A stretch of 64,000 bases of DNA from Nonlabens xiamenensis. GTDB lineage: Bacteria > Bacteroidota > Bacteroidia > Flavobacteriales > Flavobacteriaceae. The number at the start of each line of letters is the position of its first letter. Positions within the stretch are counted from its first letter, which is position 1. Of the stretch, positions 1 through 5,767 are shown in pieces. The notes under the pieces were generated by a model. The model did no database searches and was not told the DNA's origin. It saw only the letters and a list, made by a program, of their open reading frames with translations. Position numbers and translations under genes: made by a program. Where the stretch lies: positions 434,001 through 498,000 of the forward strand of contig NZ_RMVE01000003.1 of the NCBI RefSeq assembly GCF_003865345.1. The letters run 5' to 3'.

Positions 1-1
1 T

Positions 2-385
2 TTAATGGTGGCTGGTAGCGCTGTACAGAAATTGGGGACTGAATTGGAAAAACACCAACAGCTGTTAATGGCTGCCTCTGATATCTTGATTGAGATCTAC
101 ATGGCAGAAAGCGCCATCCTGCGTACGCAAAAGAATATTGCGCGTACCAGCGAGGAAGCCCAAAAGGAACAAGTGGCTATGTCCAAGCTTTATCTCTACA
201 ATGCTGTAAAAATCATACAGAACAGAGCTGAAGAAGGTATTTCTAGCTTTGCCGAAGGTGATGAGCAACGTATGATGTTAATGGGGCTAAAACGTTTTAC
301 CAAATATGCTAACCTACCTAATATCGTGGCTTTGAGAAACACGATTGCAGACAAGGTGACTGAGGAAAACAAATACCCATTCTAA
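2..385 (+). CDS. Acyl-CoA dehydrogenase family protein, C-terminal part (cut by window edge)
   Basis: The reading frame is open from the first bases, so the start lies before the window; only about 127 residues are visible. The visible part is all-helical, charged, and ends in NKYPF. This resembles the C-terminal extension of the roughly 600-residue acyl-CoA dehydrogenases of Bacteroidota, which oxidise acyl-CoA in fatty-acid breakdown. No catalytic domain is in view, so the family call is recognition of the tail only. A strong hairpin terminator follows 20 bases after the stop, so this is the last gene of its transcript. Confidence 0.6.
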   Translation, partial: LMVAGSAVQKLGTELEKHQQLLMAASDILIEIYMAESAILRTQKNIARTSEEAQKEQVAMSKLYLYNAVKIIQNRAEEGISSFAEGDEQRMMLMGLKRFTKYANLPNIVALRNTIADKVTEENKYPF

Positions 386-405
386 TTTTTAATTTTAAGT
401 GAACT

Positions 406-437
406 AAAGCCGCTTCCCGTTTGGAAAGCGGCTTTTG
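406..437 (+). terminator. Rho-independent terminator after the acyl-CoA dehydrogenase-like gene
   Basis: AAAGCCGCTT pairs with AAGCGGCTTT around a short loop and is followed by a T-rich stretch. Confidence 0.85.
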
Positions 438-565
438 ATTTTTAATGCAGTTCCAAAAATTTGATTGGCTAGGTCACAGAGGAAAGCATGCTACAGGTAA
501 TTATTTAATATTTGTTCCACAAATGGTCTTAACATAAACTAAACATCATTGTTATGGACAAGGCT

Positions 566-573
566 TAATTTTG
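566..573 (+). promoter_or_regulatory. TAnnTTTG -7 box for mscS
   Basis: TAATTTTG matches the Bacteroidota -7 consensus and ends six bases before the ATG at 580. Transcription would start at or very near the start codon. Confidence 0.5.
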
Positions 574-579
574 CAGCCT

Positions 580-1401
580 ATGGATAAATTCTTCGAAAAC
601 TTCGATTCAGAAAAATTGGCAGAACTAGCACTGGAATACGGTATTCCATTATTGAAAGCCGTGGTTCTCTATATCATAGGAGCCTGGTTGATCAAACGAG
701 TGATGCGGCTTACGCGAAAGTTTTTTCAGGCCAAGGATTATGATATCACCTTGGAGAAGTTCTTGATGAACATTATCAAATGGGGTCTTTGGATCGTTTT
801 GATCATTACTGTGGTGGGAACATTGGGCGTACAGACGACCAGTCTTGCGGCTGGATTGGCTGCCATCGGATTGGCAGTGGGGCTGGCCTTGCAGGGGTCC
901 TTATCCAATTTTGCCGGAGGAGTGTTGCTGTTGTTGTTCAAGCCATTTAAAGTTGGTGATACCGTAGAAGCACAAGGTATTACTGGAACTATTAAAGAAA
1001 TAGATATATTACAGACTAAGGTAGTCACCTTTGACCGCAAGTTGGCCATCATTCCCAATGGACCGCTATTGAATGGAAATATCATAAACCACGATGTAGA
1101 AGGTATCCGTCGCTGCGATACCACCATCGGTGTGAGTTATGACGCAGATATACCTAAAACCATGGAGGCATTGCGCAAACTGGCTGCAGAGCATCCACTG
1201 ACATTAGAAGATCCTGCTCCTGTTATCGTAGTTGCAGCTAATGCGGATAGTAGCATAAATATCCACGTAAGACCCTATACAAAATCAGAAGATATGTGGA
1301 CAGTGTACTGGTATCTTCAAGAAAACTTTAAGCCCACGCTGGATGCTATAGGTGTTGAAATTCCTTACCCACACAGAACCCTGGTTCAAAAACCAGAGTA
1401 A
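580..1401 (+). CDS. mscS: MscS-family mechanosensitive channel
   Basis: Small-conductance mechanosensitive channel in the inner membrane, which opens under osmotic downshock. The protein is 273 residues, close to the size of E. coli MscS. Three N-terminal membrane helices are visible (about residues 17-37, 65-85 and 90-125); the third is the Gly/Ala-rich pore helix with AAGLAAIGLAVGLALQGSL, followed by the FKPFKVGD turn into the beta domain and a C-terminal alpha/beta domain ending in IPYPHRT. The frame can be extended to a TTG at 571, but that codon lies inside the TAnnTTTG box, so the ATG at 580 is chosen. It stands alone, after a terminator. Confidence 0.93.
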   Translation: MDKFFENFDSEKLAELALEYGIPLLKAVVLYIIGAWLIKRVMRLTRKFFQAKDYDITLEKFLMNIIKWGLWIVLIITVVGTLGVQTTSLAAGLAAIGLAVGLALQGSLSNFAGGVLLLLFKPFKVGDTVEAQGITGTIKEIDILQTKVVTFDRKLAIIPNGPLLNGNIINHDVEGIRRCDTTIGVSYDADIPKTMEALRKLAAEHPLTLEDPAPVIVVAANADSSINIHVRPYTKSEDMWTVYWYLQENFKPTLDAIGVEIPYPHRTLVQKPE

Positions 1402-1413
1402 AAAGATTATTGA

Positions 1414-1555
1414 ACCGGCGGTGTGCTATTGCCTAATGGTGAAATAGTTGATAAAGGTAGATGCTACTACTCATTCAAAAAAGGATGATCATCCTGATGA
1501 GTTGATAGCGCATATCACCATTGACAGGAATCAAATAGCGCGGTTAGCGTTCTAA
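1414..1555 (+). pseudogene. Frameshifted coding remnant in a gene-free stretch
   Basis: Between mscS and the element (1402-1923) there is no intact gene. From 1414 a frame reads TGGVLLPNGEIVDKG and runs to a six-A tract near 1480. Moving one frame there continues as DDHPDELIAHITIDRNQ to a stop at 1553. Further short protein-like frames follow (from an ATG at 1668, and a piece reading SLDELAVLLWDVQRKF near 1831-1880), also broken by shifts. This looks like one or more decayed genes; I do not recognise the family. It could also be chance. Confidence 0.3.
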
Positions 1556-1890
1556 TATTTCCAACTGAGCAAACCAATTTAAAATTCTCCTACCTTTTAT
1601 ACAGACCAGGAATACTCAACAAGTTTATTTTTCAAAGACTGGAGCAAGTAAGACAACAGAACATACAATGGATGATTATTACCATTTCAAGCCACTTTAT
1701 GACTTAGGCAAAACATCACCAGTACAGTACGCCATGAAATTTCATGAGGCTATTACGAGCTCATTCTATAAAGGTTGCCTCTTTTTTCTATGATGAAGAA
1801 AAGTCGATATTATTCTAAGCGTTTTAAGATATGTCTTTGGATGAACTAGCAGTTCTGTTGTGGGACGTACAAAGAAAATTTATCACATCA

Positions 1891-1925
1891 AAAAAGCCTT
1901 TCTACAAATTGTAAAAAGGCTTTTT
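1891..1925 (-). terminator. Original terminator of tRNA-Pro, now stranded at the far end of the element
   Basis: AAAAAGCCTTT and AAAGGCTTTTT pair around a 13-base loop. On the minus strand it directly follows the duplicated tRNA-Pro 3' end (1926-1951), which is where the tRNA terminator would have been before the element inserted. Confidence 0.75.
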
Positions 1926-1951
1926 GTCGGGGTGGCAGGATTCGAACCTGC
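1924..1951. repeat. Attachment-site repeat, distal copy (3' end of tRNA-Pro)
   Basis: The 28 bases are identical to 24364-24391, which form the T-arm and acceptor 3' side of the intact tRNA-Pro gene plus three bases. The match stops at 1951. No tRNA body follows here, so this is a copy made by site-specific integration. Confidence 0.93.
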
Positions 1952-2018
1952 TCCTCTACTACCTTATTTATTAAACATTTAAAAACTGCGAACATAATAG
2001 TGTAGCCTAAATGTACTC

Positions 2019-2423
2019 CTAATTTAATTTCTCATAGATAGTTTTACCATAGCATATAGTAATAGTATTTCTATCTAAACTCATCATAACTTTGACAAAC
2101 TTATCATTAAATAACCACAGATTAAAAATATTATCATTGCTTACTCCTCGTTTTTGATAATACTTCTCAAATTCTGTTTTAAGTTCTAATGTTATTTGTA
2201 AAAACAAGTTTTCTTTGAAATTGGACTCAATGATATAATCCACTCTCACCAAAATGTCAGCATTAAAATACAATAAAGTTTTGGATACATTATAATGTAG
2301 AACCTCTAAAGAATAATCTGTTAGTTTATATCTATCTGCAATAACAAGGTCCTGATGATTTTCTAATTGAAACTCCCAGTTCTCATATTGTGCACCTAAC
2401 TGAAAAGTTTCAAATAGTTTCAT
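2019..2423 (-). CDS. Hypothetical protein, 134 residues
   Basis: I do not recognise this protein. It is soluble, without signal peptide or membrane segment, and alternates charged and aromatic residues in a pattern suggesting a mixed alpha/beta domain (for example LFLQITLELKTEF). It starts from ATG at 2423, one base after the end of the membrane protein upstream (2425-3201), so the two are likely co-transcribed. It is the element gene nearest the distal attachment site. Confidence 0.65.
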   Translation of the reverse strand: MKLFETFQLGAQYENWEFQLENHQDLVIADRYKLTDYSLEVLHYNVSKTLLYFNADILVRVDYIIESNFKENLFLQITLELKTEFEKYYQKRGVSNDNIFNLWLFNDKFVKVMMSLDRNTITICYGKTIYEKLN

Positions 2424-2424
2424 C

Positions 2425-3201
2425 CTAGGTATTGTTTAGTTTTTCAATGATGTAATTATTTATAGTCAAACTGGATATCATAAAAATGAGAAAAGCCAAT
2501 CCTATAAACCAAAGCGTAATAAATAAACTACTTCTATTTCCTTTATCCCTTACTAGCTGTGGAATTATACTTATGAATAAGAACAATCCTAAGAAAGAAG
2601 CACTACCAGTAGAATTATAAAATTTAGAAGTGAGAACTACTCCTACAAGGAAAAATATCCATATCCAATTACTTCTCTTTTCTAATCTTCTTTCCTTTAG
2701 CTGATGAACCCTGTGTTCTTCAAGTTCTTTTTCATTTAAGTCTTTAATGGTTCTAGTATGTTGGGATGCATAATTCTGGTACCATTTATTCAATCCAATA
2801 AAAGGAAAAGAGGTGCTAAATGATTTAGATTTTTCCAATAAAAAGATTGATATACCTTTCAGCCTGTCTTTAATCTTTACATCATTTACTCCAATTAAAA
2901 GAAGAACACCTATGATAAAGATTATTAAAGAAGAAAGTATTGAGAAATATAATGAGCTATCAAAAAAGAGAAAAGCTTTACTTTGCGGTGATTCATAGAT
3001 TTCACCATCTATAGTTTGATGATAGGGCACATTATATTTTCCTAAGTAAACCACTTCAGATTTGAATAGTAAAGAAGTAGCTAACAAGACTACTCCTATA
3101 AGTAAAACTATTAGGCCAATCTTTTTACTCTTAAAAACGTTTGCAATTGATGAGTTATTTTGATTAATCACAATCCCACTCCTCTCTATAAATGTTTCCA
3201 T
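2425..3201 (-). CDS. Hypothetical membrane protein
   Basis: 258 residues with hydrophobic helices near residues 28-46, 80-103, 175-190, 200-218 and 228-247, so an integral membrane protein with four or five spans. The middle (about 110-170) is charged and probably cytoplasmic. No known family is evident. Its start overlaps the lipoprotein gene upstream by 38 bases if the ATG at 3201 is used. An in-frame GTG about 30 bases further in would leave a much shorter overlap and is a reasonable alternative. It forms a unit with the lipoprotein upstream and the 134-residue protein downstream. Confidence 0.65.
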   Translation of the reverse strand: METFIERSGIVINQNNSSIANVFKSKKIGLIVLLIGVVLLATSLLFKSEVVYLGKYNVPYHQTIDGEIYESPQSKAFLFFDSSLYFSILSSLIIFIIGVLLLIGVNDVKIKDRLKGISIFLLEKSKSFSTSFPFIGLNKWYQNYASQHTRTIKDLNEKELEEHRVHQLKERRLEKRSNWIWIFFLVGVVLTSKFYNSTGSASFLGLFLFISIIPQLVRDKGNRSSLFITLWFIGLAFLIFMISSLTINNYIIEKLNNT

Positions 3202-3412
3202 TGGCTAAAGTTGTCTCCTCGTCTACAGCAGAATCACAATCTAATTCTATATTATTTATTTCCTCAAAAAGGATTGTGCCATTTTGACCAGGCTCTCTGA
3301 TAGTTATTGTTTGCACGCATTCACAAGTTCCATTGTTTTGTTCATCTTCAATATCATCTGATGAGCAAGAGAACAATAGAAAACTTGCTGTGATAAATAG
3401 TAGTTTTTTCAT
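3164..3412 (-). CDS. Small lipoprotein
   Basis: 82 residues. The N-terminus is a classical lipoprotein signal: two lysines, a hydrophobic stretch, and the lipobox LLFSC with the cysteine at about residue 16, followed by SSDD, which resembles the Bacteroidota surface-export type of acidic stretch after the cysteine. The mature part is acidic and has several cysteines (CECV, LDCDS, WDCD at the end), which may form disulfides. Function unknown. It heads a three-gene minus-strand group with the membrane protein and the 134-residue protein. Confidence 0.75.
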   Translation of the reverse strand: MKKLLFITASFLLFSCSSDDIEDEQNNGTCECVQTITIREPGQNGTILFEEINNIELDCDSAVDEETTLANGNIYREEWDCD

Positions 3413-3438
3413 ATTGTAGTTTTATTAATATTTATTAT

Positions 3439-3504
3439 TGACATATATGATTACCTAAAGGGTCAAATTTAACTGAATTTTTGAGTTGTCAAATATGTCA
3501 ACTC
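3439..3504. promoter_or_regulatory. Likely operator region for the 3505 regulator
   Basis: An inverted repeat GAGTTG (3483-3488) / CAACTC (3499-3504) encloses TCAAATATGT and touches the ATG at 3505. Its core read on the minus strand, TGACATATTTGACA, closely matches TGACATATATGA at 3439-3450. A related box, TGACAAATATGA, lies over the start of the second XRE gene (5470-5481). The region sits between the divergent lipoprotein group and the regulator gene, as expected for an autoregulated operator. Confidence 0.5.
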
Positions 3505-3729
3505 ATGAGTCAAAAAGATTTATACAAGAAAATCGGTTTAAGAATAAGAGAACTGAGGACTCAAAAAGAAATGACACAGTTAGATGTTTCTGCGCATTGT
3601 AATTTTGAGAAAACTAATTTGAGTAGAATTGAAGCTGGAAGAGTAAACTCTACGGTAAATACTCTTAATAAGATAGCTCTAGCTTTAGAGGTGCCTTTAT
3701 ATGAATTATTCAGATTTAATGAGAATTAA
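3505..3729 (+). CDS. XRE-family helix-turn-helix regulator
   Basis: 74 residues from the ATG at 3505. The frame extends back to a TTG at 3481, but that would run through the inverted-repeat operator, so the ATG is preferred. The fold is a plain HTH_3/Cro-C1 domain: IGLRIRELRTQKEMTQLDVS, then NLSRIEAGRVNSTVNTLNKIALALEVPLYELF. The arrangement is that of small autoregulators in mobile elements. It is divergent from the lipoprotein group and its end overlaps the convergent gene 3716-4171 by 14 bases. Confidence 0.85.
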   Translation: MSQKDLYKKIGLRIRELRTQKEMTQLDVSAHCNFEKTNLSRIEAGRVNSTVNTLNKIALALEVPLYELFRFNEN

Positions 3730-4171
3730 GTCCCAATAATTCCATTAGATATTCTTCATCAATATCCTGACATACAGCTTCAATAATGCAATCTGAAGTA
3801 TCATTAAGATTAACATGAACATGGTTCAATGTCTCCCAGTTCCCATTATAAAAATTCTTGTCATTGCATTCACAGAAATCGTAATTAAATGAACAGTTGC
3901 ATTTTGGGAGTTCAACTTTGTCTGGAAACAATAATCCTAACGTCAATTTCTTATTTACAGTTTTGTTTTTATGTATAACATTCCAGTTAATAAATTCCTT
4001 AAACTCAAGTATTAGTTCATAGGACCATTTAATATTCTGATTTGCTGAAATTTCTGACCAGTTTAAAATATCGCTATATTTTGTTAGCTGCTCTTTGGAA
4101 AATGGATAGTAATACTGAATACTCTCTTTAAGCTTTCTGTCAAATTCATCTTTGGTTAATCCTAAAAACAT
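3716..4171 (-). CDS. Hypothetical protein with a WS/LS-type short repeat
   Basis: 151 residues. The stretch LNWSEISANQNIKWSYELI and the following FINWNVIHKNKTV resemble the Trp-rich short repeats ('W..LS.N..I.WS.ELI') seen in phage and Bacteroidota proteins of unknown function. A cysteine cluster follows (KCNCSFNYDFCECN), which could bind a metal. The C-terminus is acidic. The start is the ATG at 4171, with an 11-bp inverted repeat just upstream. No function can be assigned. Confidence 0.6.
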   Translation of the reverse strand: MFLGLTKDEFDRKLKESIQYYYPFSKEQLTKYSDILNWSEISANQNIKWSYELILEFKEFINWNVIHKNKTVNKKLTLGLLFPDKVELPKCNCSFNYDFCECNDKNFYNGNWETLNHVHVNLNDTSDCIIEAVCQDIDEEYLMELLGLNSH

Positions 4172-4177
4172 AGTAGG

Positions 4178-4219
4178 TATTCAATTAAAACTGAAAAATA
4201 ATTCAATCTTAATTGAATA
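4178..4219. promoter_or_regulatory. 11-bp inverted repeat between the RadC-like gene and the next gene
   Basis: TATTCAATTAA (4178-4188) and TTAATTGAATA (4209-4219) are perfectly complementary, with a third ATTCAAT between them at 4201-4207. It lies seven bases before the start of the 3716-4171 gene and five bases after the end of the RadC-like gene. It may be an operator or a weak terminator; there is no T-run. Confidence 0.45.
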
Positions 4220-4223
4220 AGAA

Positions 4224-4661
4224 CTACACAGCGTCTTTTATACTTGCAAAGTTTTCTTTAGTGATGATGAGATGATCTAAAAATTGAATATCAAGGTACT
4301 CACAGGCTTTAATCAGCTTTTGAGTTAATTTAATATCTTGATGACTTGGTTTAAGATTTCCAGATGGATGATTATGGGCTAAAATAATACTGGAAGCACA
4401 GGCTTTAATAGCAGCTACTAAAAGTAATTTAATATCCACCACAGTACCAGAAATTCCTCCTCGACTTAAAGAATATATCCCTAATACGCAGTTACTCCTA
4501 TTGAGCAAAAGAGCCTTACATTCCTCTTGCATTTCCAAGGTGCTAGTATCCCAATTGTCCTTAAAATAATTATAGGCAACTTCATTAGAAGACACTTTAA
4601 ACTTATCCTTATTTCCTCCTTGGGTAGAATAGGATAATTTGATTTCTGCTATTTCATTCAT
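4224..4661 (-). CDS. radC: RadC-like JAB/MPN domain protein
   Basis: 145 residues, entirely a RadC-type JAB1/MPN metalloprotease-fold domain. The metal-binding signature is intact: H96 and H98 in AHNHPSG and D109 in KPSHQD. Full RadC proteins are about 220 residues with an N-terminal helix-hairpin-helix part; that part is absent here, as is common for copies in plasmids, ICEs and islands. The biochemical role of RadC is not settled. The protein's presence supports the mobile nature of the region. Confidence 0.88.
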   Translation of the reverse strand: MNEIAEIKLSYSTQGGNKDKFKVSSNEVAYNYFKDNWDTSTLEMQEECKALLLNRSNCVLGIYSLSRGGISGTVVDIKLLLVAAIKACASSIILAHNHPSGNLKPSHQDIKLTQKLIKACEYLDIQFLDHLIITKENFASIKDAV

Positions 4662-4763
4662 GGCAGTAGTTTTAAGATTTAGCTATGTTATTTAATCTAT
4701 AGTTTAGTCATAGGAGGACTTCCCAGTAAAAAAACATAGATTTTGTATTCATTCTTACAAGCA

Positions 4764-4796
4764 ATAATCCCACTGATGACAAACCAGTGGGATTAT
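4764..4796 (-). terminator. Perfect 12-bp hairpin after the 4852-5223 gene
   Basis: ATAATCCCACTG (4764-4775) and CAGTGGGATTAT (4785-4796) form a perfect stem with a nine-base loop, 56 bases downstream of the stop at 4852. The minus strand has no clean T-run, so it may be a terminator or an mRNA-stabilising hairpin. Confidence 0.55.
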
Positions 4797-4851
4797 GTAA
4801 AATGACAATTTTTATAGTTACCAACATAGAGTTCCCATAAAAAACGTCATT

Positions 4852-5223
4852 CTATGGCTGAGCATACAAAGCATCTACATCATCGTGATACCCACCAACA
4901 GCATGGAAAGGCAATGCTTCAATAGATTGCTTTTCCTCTACATACTCATAGGTGTGAGATAAGATAATTTCTTCTCCTGTAGTTTTGTTTACATAGGAGT
5001 ATGGTTCACATTTCACCTTTTTGATGTCTCCAGGAATCTGCTGTCCTAATATCATCTGACAGCCTTCTTCATCAAAGGTTGATGGAATGCTAGTTTTTCT
5101 GGCAGTCATATACATATTGCCATTTTGAGAAGTGACCACTTCTACTCCTCCCTGAATTGTTAGAGTACAGAACTCTCTTCCATCCTCTGCTTGTCTTTTT
5201 TCATAACCGATTACAGTTACCAT
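4852..5223 (-). CDS. Hypothetical protein, possibly a small OB-fold (SSB-like) protein
   Basis: 123 residues, beta-rich. It begins MVTVIGYEKRQAEDGREFCT and contains ARKTSIPSTFDEEGCQMILG, then a C-terminal acidic/aromatic tail ending DALYAQP. The N-terminal pattern resembles OB-fold strands, and phage-like recombination modules often pair a RecA-like ATPase (as at 20454-21314) with a small ssDNA-binding protein. That link is inference; no signature residue proves it. Transcribed alone on the minus strand, with a hairpin after the stop. Confidence 0.6.
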   Translation of the reverse strand: MVTVIGYEKRQAEDGREFCTLTIQGGVEVVTSQNGNMYMTARKTSIPSTFDEEGCQMILGQQIPGDIKKVKCEPYSYVNKTTGEEIILSHTYEYVEEKQSIEALPFHAVGGYHDDVDALYAQP

Positions 5224-5334
5224 AATGTTGAATTTTTAAGTTAAACAATGATTATCCCTTTTACCATAGGAGTCCAATGCAGCTATCACCTTGCATTTAG
5301 ATTAACCTGCGATTTTTCACTTTTGATAGATGAA

Positions 5335-5371
5335 GGTGGGGGGATGTTTTCCACCTGAGAATGGGTGGGGG
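5335..5371. other. G-rich stretch with mutually exclusive hairpins upstream of the restriction operon
   Basis: In the gene-free interval 5224-5476, GGTGG (5335-5339), CCACC (5351-5355) and GGTGG (5364-5368) can form two alternative stems sharing the middle arm. The G-runs also stand out from the AT-rich surroundings. No other feature is visible in the interval except the repeats listed at 5452-5481. Confidence 0.35.
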
Positions 5372-5451
5372 TTTTGTGCAGGGAAGGTTAAACATTCACT
5401 ATAAGGCTGGTAATTTTTTTAATAAAAAAAATAAACTAGATTTAGACATTC

Positions 5452-5481
5452 TTTGACAAGATTTAATTTGACAAATATGAT
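5452..5481 (+). promoter_or_regulatory. Direct TTTGACAA repeats over the start of the restriction-operon regulator
   Basis: TTTGACAA occurs at 5452-5459 and again at 5467-5474, 15 bases apart. The second copy runs into the ATG at 5477 as TGACAAATATGA. This matches the box near the other XRE gene (3439-3450). Its placement over the start codon suggests autorepression. Confidence 0.45.
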
Positions 5482-5767
5482 ACTTGCTGAACTATTGAGA
5501 ACACAGAGAGAATCTAAAGAGTTACTATTAAGAGAAGTTGCAGCTTCAATTGAGGTAGACACTGCTCTAATAAGTAAAATTGAAAAGGGAGATAGAAAAC
5601 CTACAAGGGAACAAATAGACAAATTGGCTATTGCATTAGATATTGAACATAGTAAACTTTTAAAATTTTGGCTTAGTGAAAAAATATATGAAGATGTAAA
5701 AGGGGAAGATTTAGCTATTGAAGCTATTAAACTGACTTTAAAAAGGTTGAAAATAGAAAATAAATGA
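5477..5767 (+). CDS. XRE-family regulator heading the restriction operon
   Basis: 96 residues from the ATG at 5477; the frame opens at a TTG at 5453 but the ATG gives the normal HTH start (MILAELLRTQRESKELLLR). The HTH_3 domain follows (REVAASIEVDTALISKIEKG), with the usual RKPTREQIDKLAIALDI helix, then a short C-terminal helix. Its stop overlaps the Snf2 ATPase start by four bases (ATGA), so the two are translationally coupled. It is probably the control protein of the operon, like C-proteins of restriction systems. Confidence 0.85.
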   Translation: MILAELLRTQRESKELLLREVAASIEVDTALISKIEKGDRKPTREQIDKLAIALDIEHSKLLKFWLSEKIYEDVKGEDLAIEAIKLTLKRLKIENK

